Source of the DNA: an uncultured Lachnospiraceae bacterium
Lineage (GTDB): Bacteria; Bacillota; Clostridia; Lachnospirales; Lachnospiraceae
Length of the DNA: 5,562 nt
Reading direction: 5' to 3'
NCBI GenBank assembly: GCA_902803625.1
Contig: CADCQV010000234.1
Coordinates: forward strand, 1 to 5,562
Under the pieces are notes generated by a model. It had not been told where the DNA came from. It saw nothing but the letters and a program-made list of their open reading frames with translations, and did not search any database. The position numbers and the translations under genes were made by a program. This document shows, in pieces, positions 1-4,885 of the stretch (positions are counted from its first letter, which is position 1; every line of letters begins with the position of its first letter).

Positions 1-434
1 CCCTCCACGATGCTGTCCTTCTGGTTTATAAGGGAAGCGGTGAGCTCGGTCGGATTAATATCGCCTCCGCTCATTTCCAGAAACTGTGCGTGGTTATTCC
101 GGAAAAGGAGCTTCTCGAGCTCCGGGCTGTTGTTTATCTTTCCGACAGTGGTTATGGAGTAGGTCCCGTGATGTGATCTTACAATGAGCGGCTGGGGTTC
201 ATAGTCGCTGATACAGCCTATGCCCAGATTGCCCTCCATCTTTTCCAGGTCTCTTTCGAATTTCGGTCTGAAGTAGGAGCTTTCTATATTATGGATCGCA
301 CGGTTAAAGCCGGAGCCTTTATTGAAAACCGCCATACCGGCACGTCTCGTACCGAGATGGGAATGATAATCCGTTCCGTAAAACAGATCAAAGACACAGT
401 CACTTCTGGATGCTACTCCGAAAAATCCGCCCAT
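1..434 (-). CDS. PurF-like protein (class II glutamine amidotransferase fold), N-terminal part, glutaminase site degenerate
   Basis: The first 144 residues are present; the rest lies beyond the left edge. The start is the ATG at 434-432, with AAGGAGG six bases upstream. The protein begins MGGFFGVASRSDCVFDLFYG and continues through YHSHLGTRRAGMAVF (about residues 23-37), matching the start of amidophosphoribosyltransferase-like proteins, whose full length is usually about 450-480 residues. PurF uses an N-terminal Cys (CGVxG) to release ammonia from glutamine. Here the aligned residue is Phe5 (FFGV). Other glutaminase landmarks also appear changed: the region that reads GHxRYST in PurF is GIGCISDYEP (about residues 72-81), and the HNG site is TVGKINN (about 101-107). 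I infer a PurF paralogue without canonical glutaminase activity. Annotation pipelines may still call it amidophosphoribosyltransferase. Whether the phosphoribosyltransferase domain is intact cannot be seen. It is transcribed away from the sugar locus, so a functional link to it is not implied. Confidence 0.82.
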   Translation of the reverse strand, partial: MGGFFGVASRSDCVFDLFYGTDYHSHLGTRRAGMAVFNKGSGFNRAIHNIESSYFRPKFERDLEKMEGNLGIGCISDYEPQPLIVRSHHGTYSITTVGKINNSPELEKLLFRNNHAQFLEMSGGDINPTELTASLINQKDSIVE

Positions 435-440
435 ACATCT

Positions 441-447
441 CCTCCTT
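441..447 (-). promoter_or_regulatory. Ribosome binding site of the PurF-like gene
   Basis: AAGGAGG on the minus strand, six bases from the ATG at 434-432. It fixes the start codon and so establishes that the protein really begins MGGFFGV, without an upstream Cys. Confidence 0.85.
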
Positions 448-494
448 GGGAATAAAATGATCAAAGTGCCAAAAGGCTGTTGCCGGAAAACAGG

Positions 495-515
495 CCTGCC
501 CGTGCAGAGGACAGG
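495..515 (-). other. Possible hairpin in the leader of the PurF-like mRNA
   Basis: Read on the minus strand, CCTGTCC (515-509) can pair with GGGCAGG (501-495) across a seven-base loop, with one G-U pair. Four T residues follow four bases after the stem. It lies in the roughly 90-base leader expected from the candidate promoter. It could be a weak attenuator or just a structured leader; I see no known riboswitch consensus. Confidence 0.3.
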
Positions 516-531
516 AGGCCAGGGCGCTATA

Positions 532-559
532 ATAATAACACATATCCGGGTATTTGCAA
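532..559 (-). promoter_or_regulatory. Candidate promoter of the PurF-like gene
   Basis: On the minus strand, TTGCAA (559-554) serves as -35 and TATTAT (537-532) as -10, with a 16-bp spacer. The -10 matches the consensus at five of six bases and the -35 at four of six. Transcription would begin near 525, giving a leader of about 90 bases. The -35 hexamer is shared with the divergent ROK promoter. Confidence 0.5.
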
Positions 560-582
560 AAAGAAGAAATATTAGTTAGAAT
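554..582 (+). promoter_or_regulatory. Candidate promoter of the first ROK regulator gene
   Basis: TTGCAA (554-559), a 17-bp spacer, and TAGAAT (577-582). The -10 matches TATAAT at five of six bases. Transcription would begin near 589, leaving a leader of about 92 bases. The same TTGCAA, being its own reverse complement, is the -35 of the divergent promoter, so the two polymerase sites overlap. Confidence 0.5.
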
Positions 583-597
583 TATAACCAAATATTC

Positions 598-607
598 GAA
601 TTAATTC
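598..607. repeat. Palindrome GAATTAATTC downstream of the ROK promoter
   Basis: A perfect 10-bp palindrome about ten bases past the expected transcription start of the first ROK gene. An autoregulatory operator is possible, but A/T-rich palindromes this short occur by chance. Confidence 0.25.
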
Positions 608-610
608 CGG

Positions 611-648
611 AGGTGGCAATTCGGAACAGTCACCTGCTGAACCGCAGG
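611..648 (+). other. Alternative small hairpins in the ROK1 leader
   Basis: AGGTG (611-615) can pair with CACCT (631-635), and CCTGC (633-637) can pair with GCAGG (644-648). The two stems share bases 633-635, so they exclude each other. Each stem is only 5 bp, so any switching role is speculative. Confidence 0.2.
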
Positions 649-680
649 GGTCGATAAAAAACTGGACACCGGAGAAGAAA

Positions 681-1898
681 ATGAAAAAATCAGGCCTGAA
701 TAACAGTGTATTGAAGAAGAGAAACAGGGGGATCATTTTACGTCTGCTGGCAACAGAAAAGTGTTTTTCGAGGATAGACGTTGCCAAGGAAACGGGTCTG
801 TCAAAAATGGCTGCCACGAATGTCATAAGCGAATTTATGGATGAGGGGATAGTAGAGGAGAGTGAAAAGCGTGTACAGGGAGGAAAAGGAAGAAACCCCA
901 TAGTCCTGAGGATTTCCGGGAGGGCACCGAAGATCATAGGGGTTCATATCTCGGGAACCGGCGGCGCGGTCTCACTCTGTGATTATAAGCTGAATGTTCT
1001 TACAGAGAGCAGCTTCAGGGTGGCGGAAGGAGAAGATGACCGGATGTTTCCGGAGATCTTTAAGCGGATCGACTCAATACTCTCGGAATACGGAAATGAA
1101 CGGATATCGGGTATAGGTGTCGGAAGTCCGGGACCCGTTGATGTCCGGAGGGGAGTCATTCCAAAACCGGAGGACCCTTACGGAATGCAGGATATCGATG
1201 TCTTCGGGATCCTGAAGGAAAAATATGAATTTCCGGTATTTGTGGAGAATGAATATGACTGTGCAGCTCTGGCGGAGCTCTTCTTCGGCGTGGGAAGGGA
1301 TCTCCCCAATTTTATTTTTATTGGTGTTTCAAAAGAGGTCGGATCCGCACTGATATCCGGAGGCCAGCTTTTCAGGAGCGAATCGGGATTTAACAGTGAG
1401 ATTGGTCATGTAAGCATAGACATAAACGGTCTGCCCTGCCACTGCGGAAGAAAAGGGTGTCTGGAAACCTATATTTCCACATCGGCTCTTGAAGAAAAGC
1501 TTCGTAAAATGTCAGGAAAGGAGCTGACCTTCAGGGACTTCTGTGAAATAAATAAAGATCACAGCTCACCGGAATTCGAAGATGTGATGGACGAGGCTAC
1601 GGAAAAGCTCTCCGAAGTACTTGCAAATACGGTGAATTTTTGTGGAACCCTGAATTATATAATCGGTATGGATGGACGTTATATACCGGACAGGTATGTG
1701 CAGGATCTGACAAAAAGGGTAAATAATAAGATCATGTTTAAGTCCCGCCGAAAGGTCAGGGTACTCAGATCCAGTATCCATAAGCCGCTGCGGTCTGCTG
1801 TCTGCTCCTGTGCCGTTATGGAGAGATTATTCAGGGGTGATATGGACGCTCTTCTTCATCAGGGGGACAGCCCCTTCCAAGCCTTCCCCGTAAGCTGA
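681..1898 (+). CDS. ROK-family transcriptional regulator (first copy)
   Basis: A 405-residue protein with GGAG (671-674) six bases before its ATG. A winged helix-turn-helix covers about residues 17-66 (SRIDVAKETGLSKMAATNVI), followed by the basic wing GGKGRNP (67-73). The ROK sugar-binding fold follows: GIGVGSPGPVD (144-154), ENEYDCAALAE (189-199), and EIGH plus the zinc-binding block CHCGRKGCLE (H243, C253, C255, C260). The length fits ROK repressors of the NagC/Mlc/XylR type. The phosphate-binding DxGxT motif is absent (IGVHISGTGG at 86-95), and the catalytic Asp of the END motif in ROK kinases is Glu191, so sugar phosphorylation is unlikely. The C-terminal part (from about 320) is divergent, with MDG where ROK proteins usually have GG. 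The ligand is unknown; a sugar or sugar phosphate is inferred from the family and the nearby ChvE-type importer. Confidence 0.9.
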   Translation: MKKSGLNNSVLKKRNRGIILRLLATEKCFSRIDVAKETGLSKMAATNVISEFMDEGIVEESEKRVQGGKGRNPIVLRISGRAPKIIGVHISGTGGAVSLCDYKLNVLTESSFRVAEGEDDRMFPEIFKRIDSILSEYGNERISGIGVGSPGPVDVRRGVIPKPEDPYGMQDIDVFGILKEKYEFPVFVENEYDCAALAELFFGVGRDLPNFIFIGVSKEVGSALISGGQLFRSESGFNSEIGHVSIDINGLPCHCGRKGCLETYISTSALEEKLRKMSGKELTFRDFCEINKDHSSPEFEDVMDEATEKLSEVLANTVNFCGTLNYIIGMDGRYIPDRYVQDLTKRVNNKIMFKSRRKVRVLRSSIHKPLRSAVCSCAVMERLFRGDMDALLHQGDSPFQAFPVS

Positions 1899-1954
1899 TC
1901 ACCGGGGGTTTCTGCTGTTCAAAAAGTCTTTCTTTCTTAATGCTCAAATGCGGA

Positions 1955-1972
1955 CTGTATATTTGCTGTATA
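1955..1972 (+). repeat. Direct repeat CTGTATA, 11-bp period
   Basis: CTGTATA occurs at 1955-1961 and 1966-1972, about one helical turn apart, in the gap between the two ROK genes. The element TATATTTGCTGTATAG (1958-1973) resembles TATATTTTGCAGATATAG (2037-2054) in the downstream promoter. It may be a regulator site; no -35 box accompanies the TATAGT at 1969-1974. Confidence 0.35.
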
Positions 1973-2026
1973 GTTACGCTTCAATGCTGATTTCGTCAAA
2001 AAAACAAGAAAACGATAAAATTGGTC

Positions 2027-2055
2027 TTGACTTTGGTATATTTTGCAGATATAGT
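2027..2055 (+). promoter_or_regulatory. Promoter of the second ROK regulator gene
   Basis: TTGACT (2027-2032), a 17-bp spacer, and TATAGT (2050-2055). Both boxes match the sigma-A consensus at five of six bases. Transcription would start near 2062, giving a leader of about 74 bases. The second ROK gene therefore has its own promoter and need not depend on readthrough from the first. Confidence 0.75.
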
Positions 2056-2082
2056 AAAGACATTTAGTAAATCTATTTTGCA
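2039..2082 (+). repeat. Repeated TATTTTGCA elements in the ROK2 promoter
   Basis: TATTTTGCA occurs exactly at 2039-2047, between the -35 and -10 boxes, and at 2074-2082, just after the expected start. The second copy lies in a perfect 10-bp palindrome, TTTTGCAAAA (2076-2085). A related TATTTCAGCA follows at 2087-2096. The placement suits repressor binding, perhaps autoregulation by a ROK protein. Confidence 0.45.
2062..2072. repeat. Palindrome ATTTAGTAAAT at the expected transcription start
   Basis: ATTTA and TAAAT flank a central G at the predicted start of the ROK2 transcript. It is a perfect inverted repeat of five-base arms, a possible operator half of the cluster that includes 2076-2085. 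Confidence 0.3.
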
Positions 2083-2089
2083 AAAGTAT

Positions 2090-2109
2090 TTCAGCAAACC
2101 GCGGCTGAA
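2090..2109 (+). other. Inverted repeat in the ROK2 leader
   Basis: TTCAGC (2090-2095) and GCTGAA (2104-2109) are perfect inverted repeats around an eight-base centre; CCGCGG (2099-2104) sits in the middle and overlaps the right arm. It could be a leader hairpin or a protein-binding site, ending about 26 bases before the start codon. Confidence 0.4.
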
Positions 2110-2135
2110 CATCAAATTAAGTCAGGAAAGAGCAG

Positions 2136-3278
2136 ATGAAAACCTTGGAACCGACGGCTACTGAACGCCGGAGAAAAACCAGAAACAGAGTGTTCAGATA
2201 CATATATAATTCTGACGAGCCTGTGAGTAAGCAGGCCATGTCGGTAGATCTGAACCTGAGCCTCCCCACGATTCATCACAATGTAGCCGAGCTTCTGGAG
2301 GCAGGTCTTATTAAAGCGGGCGAAACCCAGTCATCCACAGGAGGAAGGCCTCCGGTAGGTTATCTTGTGGAGAATGATGTACGCTTTTCAATCGGAATAT
2401 CCATTACGACAAATCACATACACTTTCTTGCGTCCGATCTGAAAATGAACCAGCTGGCCGAGAAGAGCCTGCGCAAGGACAGTACATCCGCTACGGAACT
2501 CGGGAATGAGGTCAGGAGGGAGCTTACCCTCTTTATCGAGGAGAACGATCTGAATAAGAACCGTATTCTGGGTGTGGGCATCACTATACCCGGTGTCCTG
2601 AACCGCCCCGGAGACGCGGTGCTTCTTTCACCCAGCATGAAGCTTAAGAATATCAGCCTGCAGAGTCTCAGAAAGGCCTGTGAACCTTATCCCGTTTATA
2701 TTGAAAATGACGGAAACTGTGCCGGATATGCTGAATGGCTCGCTATGAGCCCCAGGGAAAGAAAGAACGGCTTTGTGTATATTCTTCTGGAAAACGGTGT
2801 CGGAGGTGCCTTTTTCATTAACGGAAAAACCTATTCCGGAATAAACCACAGAAGCGGGGAATTCGGACATATGTGCGTTCAGCCTGACGGGCTTATGTGC
2901 AACTGCGGGAAAAGGGGCTGTCTGGAAGCCTACTGCAGCGCGCTCCGCTTCAGTGCCGACATAGGGAAGACCATAGAAGAGTTTTTTGATCTGGTACATA
3001 AAGGAGATCCGGCATCACAGGCTTTGTGGGATGATGTGCTGAGGCATCTCGCCATCGGGATCGGCAATATCAGGATGATCTTTGACTGCGACATAGTGCT
3101 GGGAGGCTTTGTATCGGAATATCTGAAGGAGTATATGCCGGAATTAAAGAAGTATGTGGTGGAGATGAATTCCTTCGGAGATGACACGGATTTCGTAAAG
3201 CTTGGGAAGTTCCCGAGAAAAGCCGGGCTTATGGGTATCGCCTGGCACTTTGCGAATGATTATATCGAAAAGATATAA
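2136..3278 (+). CDS. ROK-family transcriptional regulator (second copy)
   Basis: A 380-residue protein with AGGAAAG (2124-2130) just upstream of its ATG. A winged helix-turn-helix spans about residues 15-62 (SKQAMSVDLNLSLPTIHHNV), with wing STGGRPPVGY (67-76). The ROK fold shows GVGITIPGVLN (146-156), ENDGNCAGYAE (190-200, Asp192 kept), GVGGAFFING (221-230), EFGH (H245), the zinc-binding block CNCGKRGCLE (C255, C257, C262), and DIVLGGF (319-325). It shares domain order with the first regulator but is clearly diverged from it, so it is probably an older paralogue with its own ligand or operator. The DxGxT phosphate motif of ROK kinases is missing, so repressor or activator function is favoured. 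It lies immediately upstream of, and codirectional with, the ChvE-type transporter genes and is the best candidate for their local regulator. Its ligand cannot be read from the sequence. Confidence 0.92.
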   Translation: MKTLEPTATERRRKTRNRVFRYIYNSDEPVSKQAMSVDLNLSLPTIHHNVAELLEAGLIKAGETQSSTGGRPPVGYLVENDVRFSIGISITTNHIHFLASDLKMNQLAEKSLRKDSTSATELGNEVRRELTLFIEENDLNKNRILGVGITIPGVLNRPGDAVLLSPSMKLKNISLQSLRKACEPYPVYIENDGNCAGYAEWLAMSPRERKNGFVYILLENGVGGAFFINGKTYSGINHRSGEFGHMCVQPDGLMCNCGKRGCLEAYCSALRFSADIGKTIEEFFDLVHKGDPASQALWDDVLRHLAIGIGNIRMIFDCDIVLGGFVSEYLKEYMPELKKYVVEMNSFGDDTDFVKLGKFPRKAGLMGIAWHFANDYIEKI

Positions 3279-3310
3279 GTCGGAAGATTCTACATAAGGT
3301 ACAGCCTGTT

Positions 3311-3320
3311 TTTGTACAAA
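3311..3320. repeat. Palindrome TTTGTACAAA upstream of the chvE promoter
   Basis: A perfect 10-bp palindrome about 33 bp upstream of the -35 box. GTACA (3299-3303) can also pair with TGTAC (3313-3317), but there is no convincing terminator. It is a possible second regulator site for the transporter promoter. Confidence 0.3.
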
Positions 3321-3353
3321 TTTACCAAATACGAAAAAAGCAGACAAAGGATA

Positions 3354-3382
3354 TTGACATTATTGCTGTTAAGCAATATTAT
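3354..3382 (+). promoter_or_regulatory. Strong promoter of the chvE-type gene
   Basis: A perfect TTGACA (3354-3359), a 17-bp spacer, and TATTAT (3377-3382, five of six). It is the best promoter in the window, as expected for an abundant binding protein. Transcription would begin near 3389, leaving a leader of about 77 bases. Confidence 0.85.
3361..3378. promoter_or_regulatory. Candidate operator inside the chvE promoter
   Basis: TATTGCT (3361-3367) and AGCAATA (3372-3378) form a perfect inverted repeat of seven-base arms with a four-base centre (GTTA). It fills the spacer between -35 and -10 and overlaps the first two bases of the -10 box. A protein bound here would block polymerase. It does not fit the CcpA cre consensus. 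One of the two adjacent ROK regulators, most likely the second, is the natural candidate, but this is inference. Confidence 0.65.
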
Positions 3383-3399
3383 AAAAGAGCTTTACAAAA

Positions 3400-3427
3400 G
3401 TTGTTTTAGAAAATAGGTTAAAGCAAC
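3400..3427 (+). other. Weak hairpin in the chvE leader
   Basis: GTTGTTTT (3400-3407) can pair with AAAGCAAC (3420-3427) over a 12-base loop, with one G-U pair. It lies between the expected transcription start and the ribosome site. It might stabilise the mRNA; the pairing is A/T-rich and may be incidental. Confidence 0.25.
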
Positions 3428-3465
3428 ACGCAAATAAATTTTTCAAAAAGAGGAGGAAAATTATT

Positions 3466-4656
3466 ATGGCAAAGAAGTTATTGGCAGTACTGCTTGCCGG
3501 TGCAATGACATTCTCACTTGCAGCCTGCGGCGGAAGCACAGGCGCAACCCAGGAAGCAGCTCCTGCACCCGCAGCAGAAGAAGCAGCTCCCGCAGCAGAG
3601 GCAGCACCTGCACCTGCAGAAGAAGCAGCTCCCCCAGCAGAGGCAGCACCTGCAGAAGAAGCAGCAGCACCCGCAGCCGGCGGAAAGGTTGGCGTATCAA
3701 TGCCCACCAAGGATCTCCAGAGATGGAACCAGGACGGCGCAAACATGGAGAAAGAGCTTAAGGACGCAGGATATGAAGTTGATCTTCAGTACGCAAACAA
3801 CGACGTTCAGACCCAGCTTTCACAGGTTGAGAACATGATAAGCGGCGGATGCTCAGTTCTCGTTATAGCAGCTATCGAAGGATCTTCACTCGGTGAAGCA
3901 CTTGATATGGCAAAGGAAGCCAATATCCCGGTTATCGCTTATGACCGTCTGCTTATGGATTCCGATGCAGTTTCCTACTATGCAACATTTGATAACTACA
4001 AGGTTGGTACCGTTCAGGGTACATATGTAAAAGAAAAGCTTGACTTAGACAACGCTGAGGGACCTTTCAACATCGAGTTCACAGCAGGAGATCCCGGTGA
4101 CAACAACGCAGGCTTCTTCTTCAACGGTGCTTATGATGTTCTTAAGGAATACATTGACAGCGGAAAGCTCGTAGTTAAGTCCGGACAGACCAAGTTTGAA
4201 GACGTTGCTACTCCTACCTGGGGAACCGACGTAGCTCAGGCCAGAGCAGAGAACATTCTTTCTTCATACTATGCAGACGGAACAGATCTTGATGTATGGC
4301 TTTGCTCAAACGACTCCACAGCAATGGGTGTTGAGAACGCACTTGCAGCAAACTACAACGGCAAGTATCCCATCATCACAGGTCAGGACTGCGATATTGA
4401 GAATACAAAGAACATGATCGCAGGCAAGCAGTCAATGTCCGTATTCAAGGATACACGTACTCTTGCAAGCCAGGTTGTAAAGATGGTTGGACAGATCCTT
4501 ACCGGTGCTGAGGTTGACGTTAACGATACCGAGACCTACAACAACAATGTTAAGGTTGTTCCTTCATTCCTCTGCGAGCCCGTATTTGCAGATGCAAGTA
4601 ACTACAAGGAGATCCTGATCGACTCCGGATATTACACAGAGGATCAGCTTAAGTAA
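3466..4656 (+). CDS. chvE: ChvE-type multiple-monosaccharide-binding lipoprotein of an ABC transporter
   Basis: A 396-residue lipoprotein with AGGAGG (3451-3456) nine bases before its ATG. The signal peptide ends in the lipobox SLAAC, so Cys21 is the predicted lipidated residue. Residues 29-71 form an Ala/Pro/Glu-rich linker tethering the binding domain. From about residue 74 the protein closely follows the Agrobacterium ChvE sequence as I remember it: SMPTKDLQRWNQDG (78-91), LQYANNDVQTQLSQVENM (107-124), VIAYDRL (156-162), YYATFDNYKVG (171-181), GPFNIEF (199-205), PGDNNAGFFFNGA (210-222), GQDCD (306-310), FKDTRTLA (327-334), NNVKVVPSFL (360-369) and the ending GYYTEDQLK. ChvE binds a range of aldoses and delivers them to the GguA/GguB (MmsA/MmsB) importer; the actual sugar here is unknown. 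Codons are less varied than in the ROK genes, consistent with high expression. It is followed by a terminator and then the ATPase gene. Confidence 0.93.
   Translation: MAKKLLAVLLAGAMTFSLAACGGSTGATQEAAPAPAAEEAAPAAEAAPAPAEEAAPPAEAAPAEEAAAPAAGGKVGVSMPTKDLQRWNQDGANMEKELKDAGYEVDLQYANNDVQTQLSQVENMISGGCSVLVIAAIEGSSLGEALDMAKEANIPVIAYDRLLMDSDAVSYYATFDNYKVGTVQGTYVKEKLDLDNAEGPFNIEFTAGDPGDNNAGFFFNGAYDVLKEYIDSGKLVVKSGQTKFEDVATPTWGTDVAQARAENILSSYYADGTDLDVWLCSNDSTAMGVENALAANYNGKYPIITGQDCDIENTKNMIAGKQSMSVFKDTRTLASQVVKMVGQILTGAEVDVNDTETYNNNVKVVPSFLCEPVFADASNYKEILIDSGYYTEDQLK
3577..3678 (+). repeat. In-frame imperfect tandem repeat coding the A/P/E linker
   Basis: Three successive units start with GAAGAAGCAGC at 3577, 3619 and 3655. 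They encode EEAAPAAEAAPAPA (14 residues), EEAAPPAEAAPA (12) and the partial EEAAAPAA. The near-identity at DNA level, including codon choice, suggests slippage or unequal crossover, so the linker length may vary between strains. Confidence 0.8.
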
Positions 4657-4686
4657 TCATTATCATACAAATTTAAGCAGAAATCG

Positions 4687-4721
4687 ATCTGGGGCGGGCC
4701 TAGCCCGCCTCAGATTTTCTT
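4687..4721 (+). terminator. Intrinsic terminator between chvE and the ATPase gene
   Basis: ATCTGGGGCGGGC (4687-4699) pairs with GCCCGCCTCAGAT (4703-4715) over a three-base loop. This gives a 13-bp, very GC-rich stem with one G-U pair, followed by TTTTCTT. It should stop or process most transcripts after the binding-protein gene. Readthrough or an internal promoter would supply the ATPase gene. Confidence 0.92.
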
Positions 4722-4733
4722 ATAACAGGAATG

Positions 4734-4761
4734 TTGGCAGCTACTAAGGAACAGATGTAAC
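4734..4761 (+). promoter_or_regulatory. Possible weak promoter for the ATPase gene
   Basis: TTGGCA (4734-4739), a 16-bp spacer, and TGTAAC (4756-4761). The -35 fits at five of six bases and the -10 at only four of six. It lies just after the terminator, where a secondary promoter would make sense, but the match is modest. Confidence 0.3.
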
Positions 4762-4801
4762 TATTCAGAATGCGAAAGGCTCTGAACAGATACGAACAGA
4801 T
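4749..4801 (+). repeat. Three copies of GAACAGAT
   Basis: GAACAGAT occurs at 4749-4756, 4784-4791 and 4794-4801. The last two extend to GAACAGATA with a 10-bp period, and the first starts 35 bp earlier. They sit in the untranslated gap before the ATPase gene. Same-face spacing of the last pair could mean a protein-binding site; their role is unknown. Confidence 0.5.
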
Positions 4802-4806
4802 AAACA

Positions 4807-4823
4807 TGCGGAATAATACCGCA
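4807..4823 (+). other. Small hairpin upstream of the ATPase gene
   Basis: TGCGG (4807-4811) pairs with CCGCA (4819-4823) around AATAATA. No T-run follows, so it is not a terminator. It could mark a processed 5' end or be incidental. Confidence 0.3.
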
Positions 4824-4870
4824 AGGGACTAAAAAATCATGATTACAGGCAATAACAGTAAAATGAAGAG

Positions 4871-4878
4871 AGGAGGGG
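4871..4878 (+). promoter_or_regulatory. Ribosome binding site that sets the TTG start of the ATPase
   Basis: AGGAGGGG lies seven bases before TTG at 4886. The first in-frame ATG, at 4907, is 28 bases from this site, too far for normal use. An in-frame TAA at 4859-4861 excludes a longer start, so TTG is preferred. Confidence 0.8.
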
Positions 4879-4885
4879 ACTTAGT

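Noticed and set aside
528..533. Perfect TATAAT on the plus strand
   Set aside because: No acceptable -35 lies 16-18 bp upstream on the plus strand; the bases are better explained by the minus-strand -10.
400..591. Minus-strand ORF of 63 codons across the start of the PurF-like gene
   Set aside because: It is in a different frame from the PurF-like gene, has no ribosome site and covers the predicted promoter and leader. The PurF-like frame has clear homology and a perfect ribosome site.
609..654. Shine-Dalgarno-like GGAGGTG at 609-615 in the ROK1 leader with a short GTG or ATT reading frame ending at TAA
   Set aside because: GTG lies inside the supposed ribosome site and ATT is a very rare start, so a leader peptide is not supported.
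572..937. Minus-strand ORF of 121 codons over the ROK1 promoter and helix-turn-helix region
   Set aside because: It is antisense to the DNA-binding domain of a well-supported ROK gene, with no recognisable domain and no ribosome site.
1862..1874. GGGG/CCCC hairpin near the end of the first ROK gene
   Set aside because: It lies inside the coding sequence and is not followed by a T-run, so it is not a terminator.
3361..3378. Catabolite-control (cre) site in the chvE promoter
   Set aside because: The inverted repeat lacks the central CG and the flanking pattern of the cre consensus, so CcpA was not assigned.
3369..3746. Minus-strand Ala/Gly/Ser-rich ORF of 125 codons (and a similar one at 3464-3742)
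   Set aside because: These are the antisense reading of the A/P/E repeat linker; the low-complexity composition is a by-product of the repeat.
3518..3838. Plus-strand Gln/Pro/Leu-rich ORF in another frame of the chvE gene
   Set aside because: It is a frame shadow of the GCA/GAA/CCT repeat, without a ribosome site or a known domain.
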